This document shows positions 23,620 through 31,621 of a stretch of DNA of 64,000 nt, piece by piece. The translations under genes were made by a program, and so were the position numbers. Within the stretch, counting starts at the first letter, position 1. The number at the start of each line of letters is the position of its first letter. Under the pieces are notes generated by a model. It was not told the DNA's origin. It ran no database searches and saw nothing but the letters and a program-made list of their open reading frames with translations. Source of the DNA: Desulfoscipio geothermicus (GTDB lineage Bacteria > Bacillota > Desulfotomaculia > Desulfotomaculales > Desulfallaceae); the NCBI GenBank assembly GCA_016841205.1, contig JAENZP010000008.1:62001-126000 (forward strand), read 5' to 3'.

Positions 23620-24000
23620 CTCCCTTCTATTGGTTATCTCATGAGACCCCTGATTCAATTAGTTAATTACTATACCATCACCCCCTTTGATTTCTTAACA
23701 AATACAAGGTTTAGCAGGTAGGAACAATTCTTGTCTGTCCCCTCCCGGGCGTCTCCTCAACTAAAACCCGTTTAGCCCAAGAAAATCATCTCCTGTTACA
23801 ATAAAAATCCTGAATCAAACGCCCGCCTACAAGAGTCCGCAACCCCAAAAGCCGGGTACGGGAAAACGCACCTAGCTGCTAAATACTGCAGTAAACCGTA
23901 TCTTTTACGCGCGCTGTGAGGACTATCAGTTTCCCGGCACACTCCGACAGGTCAAAAAATCATGGCAATAGGCCTTGAAGTTCTGTTGGCTCGGAAAGAA
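23620..24000 (-). promoter_or_regulatory. long 5' region of the giant gene
   Basis: 23637-23690 is shared with 12717-12770. The 300 bp between it and the structured leader at 24010-24190 have no counterpart in the other copy and look inserted; they contain no supported gene. A G/C-rich stretch on the minus strand between 23920 and 23730 could fold, but I recognise no known riboswitch in it. Confidence 0.4.
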
Positions 24001-24009
24001 TTATTTGTA

Positions 24010-24190
24010 TCTGAAAATAAAAAAAGCTTTGTCCCACAATATAAAAGGAAAAAGCTTTCACGTAATAAAAACATTTATCCTTTCCACAATGGGAGGCATG
24101 CCCGTTTCCAGCTAAGCCCTAGCGGTCCAAGTGCCATAGTCAATACGACCACAGGCAAAAGGACTCGGATAATGATATTAAGTTAAAATT
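24010..24190 (-). ncRNA. structured leader RNA upstream of the giant gene
   Basis: The same architecture as 12775-12960: TGCCTG/CGGGCA closes two inner stems, GTGGTC/GACCGC and GCTAG/TTAGC (loop GGC), followed by an AAAGCTTTTTCC...GGGACAAAGCTTTTTTT terminator (24058-24018). Between copies one stem pair changed from C-G to T-A. A second differs as A-T against G-T, which pairs on the minus strand but would be A-C on the plus strand, supporting minus-strand transcription. A terminator right after the fold suggests transcription attenuation, as in a riboswitch; the ligand is unknown. Confidence 0.65.
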
Positions 24191-24441
24191 TCAATATAGG
24201 TAGATTATTCTACACCAAGAAACAAATTCCTTCAAAGAAGCAGGAAGACACGGATATTTACCGTCAGGTAAAATTAAAACAATTATGCAATTTTTAACAT
24301 GTTATCATGAGAGTAAAAGCATTCTATGTTGACGAAGAAGGTCCTTGTCAGTAAAGTTGCAAAAGACCATTTAAGCATGGTAGATACTATTACAAACAGG
24401 TACGAGCACCTAAACAGCAATTAGACATAGCTTAAAACCGG

Positions 24442-24491
24442 TATAGTAACGAACAACCGCCACCAACTGGTGACGGTTGTTCGTTACTATA
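24442..24491. repeat. 50-nt near-perfect hairpin
   Basis: TATAGTAACGAACAACCG (24442-24459) pairs perfectly with 24474-24491. Inside, CACC/GGTG extends the stem after one mismatch, leaving a four-base loop. AT-rich DNA follows. It could be a strong terminator or the relic of a small mobile element. Confidence 0.8.
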
Positions 24492-24565
24492 ATATTATTA
24501 ATAAACTGACCGGCTACATGATGTCATTTCAGTACTTTCTACTAACTTCAGCTAGCCCCGGATCT

Positions 24566-24617
24566 ACACAGTTTATGTAGACTCCTATGGGGGACAAGTG
24601 TGAAATTGTAGAAGAGG
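24566..24617. repeat. flanking repeat X, copy 2
   Basis: CTACACAGTTTATGTAGACTC and GGGGGACAAGTGTGAAATTG match 12545-12608 in the same orientation, about 12 kb away. Confidence 0.5.
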
Positions 24618-24663
24618 CTGCTGCACTACGATCTATTTATCGCTGTGCAACAGCCTCTTCTAC
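24608..24663. repeat. 19-bp inverted repeat beside the tRNA
   Basis: GTAGAAGAGGCTGCTGCAC (24608-24626) pairs with 24645-24663 with a single mismatch around an 18-base loop. It begins five bases after the tRNA CCA end and could act as its terminator. Confidence 0.7.
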
Positions 24664-24668
24664 TGATC

Positions 24669-24744
<76 letters not shown>

Positions 24745-24819
24745 ACAACTTAATTAGTATAACATAAATATGAGATTTGTCAAAACCACAATTATTGGAA
24801 AGCACGTTTTATAAATATA

Positions 24820-24850
24820 TTGACCTTGACGCAGCGTCAAGGTGTATGAT
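24820..24850 (+). promoter_or_regulatory. orphan MerR-type promoter/operator
   Basis: TTGACC (24820-24825) and TATGAT (24845-24850) are 19 bp apart, longer than the usual 17. The spacer holds a perfect palindrome, ACCTTGACG-CAG-CGTCAAGGT (24823-24843). This geometry is typical of promoters that MerR-family activators untwist. No gene follows on the plus strand: the next one is convergent, and no merR-like gene is in the window outside the short excisionase-like proteins. Confidence 0.7.
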
Positions 24851-24949
24851 TAATTATTAAGATAAGGAACAACCGGGTACAGCAGTATTCCTAAGGGATG
24901 CTATTTTTATTTATGAAAAACCATCGCGGTCCAGTAGTCCTGCCTATGC

Positions 24950-25606
24950 CTATTTTAAGTACATGATATAGCTGGACATCAACCAGAAATGACTGAAACT
25001 TCCGGCTAAAATAAACACGTGAAAAATCTCATGAAAGCCGAGCCAGCCGGGTATGATGTTGGGTGGCCACTTGGTGCCGTAAAAAACCGCCCCGATAGTG
25101 TAAAAAAGGCCGCCCAGCGCCAGCCATACAATTCCGCCCATAGAAACCGTTTGGATTAACGGCCAAAAGGCAAGGACAATGAGCCAGCCCATAAAAACAT
25201 ACAATAGTGTTGAAAACCACCGCGGGGCGTCCATCCAGAAGATTTTTATTAAAATGCCTGCCACGGCCAGCAGCCATACGCCCACTAAAAAAGAATATCC
25301 CCAGGCCCCCCGCAGGGGAATCAAACAAACCGGTGTATAAGTACCGGCAATTAAAACAAAGATCATCATGTGGTCTATGCGCCGCATTGTAAGCAAGCCC
25401 TTATCGGATAAAGGGAGCAGGTGGTAAAGGGCGCTGGCTGTATAAAGCAGTACCAGGCTGGCACCAAATATAGAAAAAGCGACAATATGCGATACCGTGC
25501 CTTGCAATACGGCCTTATAAACCAGCCCAATCAAGGCAACAATTGATAAAATAGCCCCGGCTAAATGGGACAAACCGCTGAAAGGATCTCTTAATTTACT
25601 CATCAC
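24950..25606 (-). CDS. hemolysin III / PAQR-type membrane protein
   Basis: A 218-residue protein with seven predicted membrane helices. It has the family motifs SALYHLLP (about residues 58-65), RRIDHMMIFVLIAGTYTP (about 75-92), GTKWPPN and GFHEIFHVFILAGSFSHF (about 190-207), whose conserved Ser, Asp and His residues form the zinc-linked site of the hemolysin-III/adipoR superfamily. Bacterial members affect membrane energetics; hemolysis is not implied. GGGGTG lies seven bases before GTG 25606; ATG 25603 is an alternative start. It is a single gene between two gaps. Confidence 0.9.
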   Translation of the reverse strand: MMSKLRDPFSGLSHLAGAILSIVALIGLVYKAVLQGTVSHIVAFSIFGASLVLLYTASALYHLLPLSDKGLLTMRRIDHMMIFVLIAGTYTPVCLIPLRGAWGYSFLVGVWLLAVAGILIKIFWMDAPRWFSTLLYVFMGWLIVLAFWPLIQTVSMGGIVWLALGGLFYTIGAVFYGTKWPPNIIPGWLGFHEIFHVFILAGSFSHFWLMSSYIMYLK

Positions 25607-25727
25607 TGCTGCTCACCCCAAAAATATTTTTACACTCCTAGCTTATTTTATCATAAAATCTTATATAATATTTCCAAGTATGGGATTTAGCAAGAAAGCC
25701 CTTGCTTAAAGCAAAGGGATGGAAAGT

Positions 25728-26570
25728 TTATTTACCGGTTACCGTGATAAAACTAATTTGACTGCGGTTTAAAAACCTGACCGGCAATGTGCTGGTGCCC
25801 AAGCCACTGTCAATGTAAAGAGTAGTATTGGGTCCAATATTATAAATTCCTTTGTCGTACGCGGGTAAGAACCCCTGTCCCGGTGCAATGATTGCTCCTA
25901 CTAAGGGTAAACGTACCTGGCCGCCGTGGGTATGACCGCATACTACAAGGTCGGCCCGGGTAATCCCTGGCTTTTCAATAATAGCCGGTGCATGGGCCAG
26001 CAGCAAAGTAAACAGTTTTGTGTTAATATCTTTAGTTGCTTTGTCCAGGCTCGTGCGCCCTTTGCCGGGATAATCTACGCCACAAATGTTAATAACCAGG
26101 TCATCTCCGGACCAAACTACATGTTCATTGTTTAAGACTCTCACTCCACAGTTGGCCAGTCCGCTCAAAAATGATTGAGTTTGGCTGTTCGCTCTAGCCC
26201 ATTCGTGGTTGCCGCATACAAAATATGTGTACGGGTTTATGTTTACCAGTCCCTGAACCAGTGAATATACGTTATTAAATTTATTGGTTTTTCGATCGAT
26301 TAAATCTCCTGTAATAACAATCAGGTCCGGGTTTAATTGCCTGATTTTCTGAAACAATTTTTGGTGGCGATCAGTTGAATGCCAGTTGTGAAAATCCGAT
26401 ATTTGCAGGATTTTGATTTCAGTGTCGGGTGGTATTTTTTCTGAATTTATAACTTCCCGTTTGATCTTCGGAAAGTTTACCTCGAAGTACATGTTTGCAG
26501 CGACACCGATTATTATCAGGCCGAATACAGCCAGTTTTAGTACCCATTCGAACAAAGCCTGGACAGTCAA
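25728..26570 (-). CDS. membrane-anchored metallophosphoesterase (YkuE-like)
   Basis: One N-terminal membrane helix (LKLAVFGLIIIGVAANMYF) is followed by the calcineurin-like fold with its metal-binding motifs in order: ISDFH, GDLIDR, GNHEW, AHAP and GHTHGG (from about residue 58 to 218). Relatives of the YkuE/YaeI type hydrolyse phosphodiesters at the outer membrane face, with UDP-diacylglucosamine or unknown substrates. I choose TTG 26570 (280 aa) because GGAGAG lies seven bases upstream; a TTG at 26624 would add 18 residues without such a signal. Confidence 0.85.
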   Translation of the reverse strand: MTVQALFEWVLKLAVFGLIIIGVAANMYFEVNFPKIKREVINSEKIPPDTEIKILQISDFHNWHSTDRHQKLFQKIRQLNPDLIVITGDLIDRKTNKFNNVYSLVQGLVNINPYTYFVCGNHEWARANSQTQSFLSGLANCGVRVLNNEHVVWSGDDLVINICGVDYPGKGRTSLDKATKDINTKLFTLLLAHAPAIIEKPGITRADLVVCGHTHGGQVRLPLVGAIIAPGQGFLPAYDKGIYNIGPNTTLYIDSGLGTSTLPVRFLNRSQISFITVTGK

Positions 26571-26870
26571 AATTTTACTCTCCACCTTCGAATAATTGTT
26601 TGTGACACAGTTTTTACTACCCAAAGTATGCCAAAAGATAAAAAAGCTAAAGATATGATATATGCAAGGGAAAATATGTAATAAAATATTTAATATGGCG
26701 CGTATTGCAGATTATATTATAATAGATTACGATAAAATATATTATATAGTATAATGGCGTAGTTATTTGGTTGTTACTTATATATTATTTGACCGGATTA
26801 CTAATAGCTTGTTTAATGGCTATATTACCATACCATTTTTAGCCAAGGCAAAAGAAGGGAGAAGTAGATT
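26571..26870. other. 300-bp AT-rich divergent intergenic region
   Basis: It separates the divergent metallophosphoesterase and nitronate-monooxygenase-like genes. It is very AT-rich with several TATATTAT-like boxes between 26680 and 26760; no clear -35/-10 pair or operator stands out. Confidence 0.4.
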
Positions 26871-27818
26871 TTGCAATTACCAGAGCTTAAAATTGGATAT
26901 TTAAGGCCCAAATATCCCGTTGTCCAGGGAGGGATGGCAGTACGGGTGTCTACAGCCCCGCTGGCTGCCGCCGTTGCCAACGCCGGGGGCATCGGCGTTA
27001 TTGCGGCCACCGTGATGAGCCCCGACGAACTGCGAAGGGAAATCAGGCAGGCTCGCCAGTTGTCCTCCGGCATTATCGGTATTAATATTATGTTTGCCGT
27101 GCGCGAGTTTGCTACCCAGGTGCACACGGCATTAGAGGAAAAAATAGATGTAGTGTTTACCGGCGCAGGTTTTTCCCGGGATATATTTGGTTGGGGGCAG
27201 GAGGCCGGGGTGCCGATAGTGTCCATTGTCTCTTCGGGTAAACTGGCCGTTATTGCCGAAAAATGCGGTGCTTCTGCGGTGGTAGCCGAAGGCACCGAGG
27301 CGGGTGGGCATTTGGGTACCCAGCGGTCGATAAGCGAAATATTGCCGGAAATCAGAAAGGCGGTAAAAATTCCGGTGATTGCTGCGGGTGGTATAGTGGA
27401 CGGTTTTGGGGCGGCCCGAATGTACAAGATGGGCGCCGATGGTGTGCAAATGGCTACTCGTTTTGTGTTAAGTAAAGAATGTACCGTAGCAGAAGCTTTT
27501 AAGGAAATGTATCTCAAGGCCAGGCCCGAAGATGTAGTGCTAGTGGAGAGCCCTGTGGGTATGCCCGGGAGGGCGCTGCGCAATGAATTTGTGGAGTTAC
27601 TAATGCAAGATAAACAGCCTAAGCCGGAAAATTGCTACAAATGCCTCAAGGAATGTTCCGGCAAGTACTGCATCATGGATGCTCTGGAGAATTCTCGTAC
27701 CGGGCAAGTAGACAAGGGTCTTGTATTTTGCGGGCAAAATGTAGCTCAAATCAAAGAAATACTGCCGGTAGAAGAAATATTCCGGCGCATCTTAGATGAG
27801 GTTGATTCGGTTGAGTAA
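26871..27818 (+). CDS. nitronate monooxygenase / FabK-like flavoprotein
   Basis: A TIM-barrel FMN protein of the 2-nitropropane dioxygenase family: PVVQGGMAVRVS (about 15-26), AGGIGVIAA (about 37-45), GINIMFA, VFTGAGF, a loop with EGTEAGGH (about 141-148) and VIAAGGIVDGFGAARM (about 169-184). Members oxidise alkyl nitronates or, as FabK, reduce enoyl-ACP. The His of EAGGH is present. The C-terminus has an extra cysteine cluster (CYKCLKEC and KYC, about 259-270), which hints at metal or Fe-S binding. Start TTG 26871 after GGGAGAAG. Reaction not settled. Confidence 0.85.
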   Translation: MQLPELKIGYLRPKYPVVQGGMAVRVSTAPLAAAVANAGGIGVIAATVMSPDELRREIRQARQLSSGIIGINIMFAVREFATQVHTALEEKIDVVFTGAGFSRDIFGWGQEAGVPIVSIVSSGKLAVIAEKCGASAVVAEGTEAGGHLGTQRSISEILPEIRKAVKIPVIAAGGIVDGFGAARMYKMGADGVQMATRFVLSKECTVAEAFKEMYLKARPEDVVLVESPVGMPGRALRNEFVELLMQDKQPKPENCYKCLKECSGKYCIMDALENSRTGQVDKGLVFCGQNVAQIKEILPVEEIFRRILDEVDSVE

Positions 27819-27907
27819 AATCGGCATATGCCACGGTTTTGTTCCGTCGGGAATATAATGTGTTAATCAAGCTTCAATCAACCTCAAAATCTTGGAGGGT
27901 ATGTTAT

Positions 27908-28444
27908 ATGACTGAACCAAATATTATTGGTTATGGAGATAAGGTCCCGGTGTTGGATAAAACAGTTTTCGTTGCCCCCGGTGCCCGAATTATTGGACGG
28001 GTGGTTATCAGTGCTTATTCTAGCGTCTGGTATAATGTGGTAATACGCGGTGACGCGGATGAGGTGCATATAGGCAGTGGCACCAACATCCAGGACGGGG
28101 CGGTGTTGCACGAGGACGGGGGCTACCCGCTGGTTATTGGTGATAATGTAACGGTGGCTCATAACGCCACCTTGCATGGGTGTCACGTGGGGGATGGCGC
28201 AATGGTTGGTATGGGAGCAGTTGTGCTATCCGGTGCTATAATTGGTGCCCACAGTGTTGTTGGTGCCGGGTCGCTGGTGCCGGGCGGCAAAGAGATACCA
28301 CCTCGATCACTGGTTATGGGCTCTCCAGCCAGAGTGGTGAGGGAATTGTCCCCGCAAGATATAGAGAATTTCAGCAAGATGGCAAAGCGTTATCGTGACA
28401 GGGTCAGGTATTTCCTGGGGGAAATAGAAAATCCGGATTTTTAG
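27908..28444 (+). CDS. gamma-carbonic anhydrase-like hexapeptide protein
   Basis: A left-handed beta-helix of the YrdA/PaaY/gamma-carbonic-anhydrase group, 178 aa. Hexapeptide repeats run from about residue 20 to 135. Three histidines typical of the zinc site are present (LHEDGG, AHNATLHG). GGAGGG lies upstream of ATG 27908, so the longer frame starting at 27839 is not used. The gene follows the flavoprotein by 89 bases and ends in a terminator at 28478-28513. Whether it hydrates CO2 or acts on acyl-CoA cannot be told from the sequence. Confidence 0.9.
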   Translation: MTEPNIIGYGDKVPVLDKTVFVAPGARIIGRVVISAYSSVWYNVVIRGDADEVHIGSGTNIQDGAVLHEDGGYPLVIGDNVTVAHNATLHGCHVGDGAMVGMGAVVLSGAIIGAHSVVGAGSLVPGGKEIPPRSLVMGSPARVVRELSPQDIENFSKMAKRYRDRVRYFLGEIENPDF

Positions 28445-28477
28445 CAACTGCATAATATTTTCCCTCGGGGTATAAGA

Positions 28478-28513
28478 GACCGGTACTTAATCGGTCCGTT
28501 TTATTTTTTCAGT
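28478..28513 (+). terminator. intrinsic terminator
   Basis: GACCG (28478-28482) pairs with CGGTC (28492-28496), followed by CGTTTTATTTTTT. Confidence 0.75.
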
Positions 28514-28627
28514 GAAGCTGATTAAACAATCTTGTATTTTAACTTTATCATAATAACAATCATTTCTGAAAATACTCAATCTATATTAACATCCGTGCAT
28601 GTTGTCAATTGAAAGAAGGTTTCTCAA

Positions 28628-29224
28628 ATGGCAAGTGATATGCAAAGGGAAGAAATCAGATCATGGGTGAATAAGGATGCGCTGAGTAAGGCTCTGGAGG
28701 TGGGCATGCATGGTGCTCCGGAAATTAAGCATGATGAAAAGATGCACTATCTAGGCGAATTCAGGGAGCGGGTTATCCGGTTGCTTACTAAGGAACAAGT
28801 CACGGAACCAGGTGTGTACCCGGAAATATTGGAGTCCTTAAAGGATCAGCGAGCTGCTCAATTGGTTATCAGCGGCGATATCAATTACCGTTCGGTGGAG
28901 AAGTATCGAAGCTTGGCTGATAAGATTGGCAAAACTTGTACTGTTGTTCGAGACCCCGATATGATAGGAAACACCGGATTGGTAGTGGTAAGTGATGATG
29001 CGGTGGATATTGCGGACATAACTGTGCCGGACAGAAAAACAAAACTTGGCCGGCTGGGAGTACAAACAGCTTTAGTCAATGCCGCAGGGGAAAATGTATG
29101 TGACAAATGCTATAAAAAAATCACCGAAGCAGATCCGGGCGAGGCCATTAATTATCGCAAGCTTACTCTGGCAGATCGTTTCTGGGGCGGACATTGCCCT
29201 GCCTGCGAAGGTAAGCACAGGTAA
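28628..29224 (+). CDS. YueI-like DUF1694 protein, 198 aa
   Basis: The body (GMHGAPEIKHDEKMHYLGEF; RERVIRLLTKEQV; VISGDINYRSVEKYRSLADK) follows the DUF1694/YueI fold, a small alpha/beta protein of unknown function related to ribosomal L7Ae-type folds. The C-terminal part has two cysteine pairs (CDKCYKK at about 158 and CPAC at about 190), a zinc-binding addition not in the short members I know. AAGAAGG lies eight bases before the ATG. It is a single gene, converging on the activator gene at 29281. Confidence 0.75.
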   Translation: MASDMQREEIRSWVNKDALSKALEVGMHGAPEIKHDEKMHYLGEFRERVIRLLTKEQVTEPGVYPEILESLKDQRAAQLVISGDINYRSVEKYRSLADKIGKTCTVVRDPDMIGNTGLVVVSDDAVDIADITVPDRKTKLGRLGVQTALVNAAGENVCDKCYKKITEADPGEAINYRKLTLADRFWGGHCPACEGKHR

Positions 29225-29280
29225 GCATTGCAGAAGCAAGAGAATCGTCCCCCTGCTCCCCACCACCGCCCATGCTTACC

Positions 29281-30018
29281 TTATTTGGCTGACAGGGCCG
29301 CGCCCAATGCACCTACCAGTTGAGGTTGGGGGGGAACCAGCACATTTAGGCCCAGTTTTTCCGCCAGCAGAGAAACGATGCAGCGGTTGTTGGCCACTCC
29401 CCCTGTAAACACCAGCGGGGAGCTAAAGCCGACTCTTTGAGCCATGCCCGCAGTTCTTTCGACCACCGAGGCGTGCAGAGCCAGGGCTATATCTGCCCTA
29501 GGCACTCCCCGGTGGATCAGTGATACAGCCTCCGATTCGGCAAACACGGTGCACATATTACTGATTTTGATGCCACCACTGCCTGCCAGGGCGGACTCGC
29601 CAAACTCGGCGACCCCGGTATAGCCCAGGGCCGCTGCCATAACCTCTAGAAATTTACCCGTACCGGCGGAGCACCGGTCATTCATTTGAAAATCGATTAC
29701 CGAGCCGCCTTCATCAAGCAATATTACCTTGGTATCCTGGCCGCCGATGTCCAGCACAGTGCGCACGCCGGGAAAAATATGCGCCGCCCCCGTGGCGTGG
29801 GCCTTAATTTCCGTGACAACCTGGCAAGCATAATCTGTCCGGGCAGCATGCCTGCCGTAGCCCGTGGCGACTACGCGGTCATAGTTGCCCACCAGCAGCT
29901 TTTTAGCTGTATCAAGTGGTTCGAAGCCGGTATCCTCAATTCTGGACAAGATAATCTGATCACCGGATATCACCACCAAACCTATAGTACGAGACCCGAT
30001 ATCTATTCCAGCGTACAA
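29281..30018 (-). CDS. ATP-dependent activator (2-hydroxyacyl-CoA dehydratase activator type)
   Basis: An ASKHA-fold ATPase of the HgdC/BadF family, 245 aa: GIDIGSRT (4-11), VLDIGGQDTK (about 88-97), CSAGTGKFLEV (about 113-123) and SNMCTVFAESE (about 151-161). The two cysteines, one from each motif, bridge a [4Fe-4S] cluster between two subunits. The protein uses ATP to push one low-potential electron into its partner, here the adjacent upstream gene. TTG 30018 is the start, with AAGGGCGG upstream. Gene order and sizes fit the reductase of the double-cubane system. Confidence 0.85.
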   Translation of the reverse strand: MYAGIDIGSRTIGLVVISGDQIILSRIEDTGFEPLDTAKKLLVGNYDRVVATGYGRHAARTDYACQVVTEIKAHATGAAHIFPGVRTVLDIGGQDTKVILLDEGGSVIDFQMNDRCSAGTGKFLEVMAAALGYTGVAEFGESALAGSGGIKISNMCTVFAESEAVSLIHRGVPRADIALALHASVVERTAGMAQRVGFSSPLVFTGGVANNRCIVSLLAEKLGLNVLVPPQPQLVGALGAALSAK

Positions 30019-30050
30019 TTTAATTACCGCCCTTGTGTGTAATTCGAAAC

Positions 30051-31334
30051 CTATCGTTTTGCCTCACTAATCATTTCGACAAACGCCTCTACCCTAGTTT
30101 TAAGCTGGCCTGCATCTTCCTGATCGTAGCCCGTTTCTAATTTTAGCATAGGTATGTTGTGTTCTTTGAGCGTTTTTTCCACCCGGTTAGACTCAACGGT
30201 ATAGGGATCACAGAAAGATAGTGCGCAATGGATCACCCCGTCGGCCTTATATTCTTCCACCAACTGAAGCAGCTTGTCCATGCGCCCGATGTTTGGTGTG
30301 AAAACAGCGCAGTTAATACCTAGATATCTTTCCGCCAGATTTATCAGCAAGCCATCTGTTGTTTGCCCATCCTCGGCTACTTCAGTTTCAAAATAGCGCA
30401 GCCCGGTGCACAGTTCTTCTGCCACAATTACCGCTCCACTGGTTTCAATGATATGGGGTACTTTCCAGTTTGGGATAGCCATTGGTGTGCCGGTCACAAT
30501 TACCCGGGGTGTTTTACGGTTGAAAGCACCTTCGCCAGCTTGCACTTTTTCCTCCAACTCATCGCATAAATCGTTGACCTTGGCGGTAAACCTGGCTACA
30601 TTGTCATACATAGCTATTTGCTCAATGACCAGGCTATCTTTGCCGCTGATAGGCGCAGGGTCATGCTTTCGCAATTTGGCCAGGCGCTGTAAGGCCTGCC
30701 GCTTGCCGTTGACTTCTTTGATGGCTTTAGCCAAATTATCTGCCGTAATAGTGTTGCCGGTGGTTTCTTCCACCATATTCGCGAAGTCTTTCACTTCTCC
30801 CAACCACAGTTCGCGATCCCGGTTCCTTCTCATCTGTGGTGTTTCCATAAGGTGTACCGGAATATAATCATTAAGTATTTCAAAGGCTTTCTTTTTACCA
30901 TCGCAGGTGGTTTCACCCACTACCATATCGCAGGTTTCGAAATAAGGGCATACTTTGCCCAGCTTAAAGCCCATGAATGATTTGATCAGCGGGCAGATAT
31001 TACGCGGCAACACTTTTTCCGCTTCGGCCGTTCCTATCTCCACGCCGGAGCAAAGGCCAATACTAATCCCGCCGGCGGCTATTACGATCTCTTCGGGTAC
31101 AAACACGCAAAAGGAACCGATAACTTTGCCGCCGGTTTTTTTATGCTCCTGTAGTTCCTGTATTCTTAAACCGTGTATTTCATTGACCACAAAATCAAAG
31201 TATTCCATGCCTTCCGGCCGGTTGGGCTGCATTAGGTAAACATCGTGATAGGTGGGCGGCAGTACTTGCATTAGCTGGTCGTGGTTCTTCATATTCAGAC
31301 CCAGCGAGCGCCACATTTCGTTGTAATCACTCAT
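30051..31334 (-). CDS. double-cubane cluster protein / HgdB-like subunit
   Basis: A 427-residue relative of 2-hydroxyacyl-CoA dehydratase subunits. Cysteines occur at FCVF, GLCSG, NICPLIKSF, KVCPYFETCD, ETTCDGKKK, EELCTG and SFCDPYT, spaced as in proteins that hold two cubane clusters. It is a lone subunit (no alpha/beta pair), next to its activator, with no CoA-ester pathway genes nearby. That matches double-cubane cluster proteins described from Carboxydothermus, which reduce small substrates such as acetylene or hydrazine in vitro. The natural substrate is unknown. ATG 31334 follows AGGAAAGGAAG at some distance. Confidence 0.8.
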   Translation of the reverse strand: MSDYNEMWRSLGLNMKNHDQLMQVLPPTYHDVYLMQPNRPEGMEYFDFVVNEIHGLRIQELQEHKKTGGKVIGSFCVFVPEEIVIAAGGISIGLCSGVEIGTAEAEKVLPRNICPLIKSFMGFKLGKVCPYFETCDMVVGETTCDGKKKAFEILNDYIPVHLMETPQMRRNRDRELWLGEVKDFANMVEETTGNTITADNLAKAIKEVNGKRQALQRLAKLRKHDPAPISGKDSLVIEQIAMYDNVARFTAKVNDLCDELEEKVQAGEGAFNRKTPRVIVTGTPMAIPNWKVPHIIETSGAVIVAEELCTGLRYFETEVAEDGQTTDGLLINLAERYLGINCAVFTPNIGRMDKLLQLVEEYKADGVIHCALSFCDPYTVESNRVEKTLKEHNIPMLKLETGYDQEDAGQLKTRVEAFVEMISEAKR

Positions 31335-31621
31335 TTAGTATAAATCTTCCTTTCCTTAAATGTACGTAACTAACGCAAACAGTCTATGTAAATAATTATA
31401 AATAAGGGAGCAGTATAGCTCAAATAAAAAAAATTTATAAAATAGTAAAAACTAAATTTAATAATTTATTAACAAATTATTGAGAATTATAGGGGCAGGG
31501 CAAATGGGAATCAGAGGGACATTTTTTATAATTATCGGTTCAAAAATTTAACTTATAGGAGGATTTTTACCTGGATAGGTAGAAATTTCCCGGTAAAATT
31601 TATATATGGACGGTGGTTTTA
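31335..31621. other. 287-bp divergent intergenic region
   Basis: AT-rich DNA between the double-cubane gene and comEA. I see no strong hairpin or operator. A GGAGG at 31558-31562 is not followed by a usable frame. Confidence 0.4.

Larger units (their letters stand above)
24191..24668. other. 478-bp gene-free border region with long hairpins
   Basis: It contains an 18-bp perfect inverted repeat (24442-24491), flanking repeat X copy 2 (24566-24617) with a CTACA/TGTAG stem, and a 19-bp inverted repeat (24608-24663) directly before the tRNA 3' end. No gene is seen. Confidence 0.5.

Noticed and set aside
24010-24190. Known riboswitch (cobalamin, c-di-GMP, T-box)
   Set aside because: The fold and conserved letters do not follow any of these consensus patterns as I know them. 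Kept as an unassigned structured leader.
24950-25606. Hemolysin virulence factor
   Set aside because: Despite the family name these proteins are widespread membrane proteins. Nothing in the sequence supports a toxin role.
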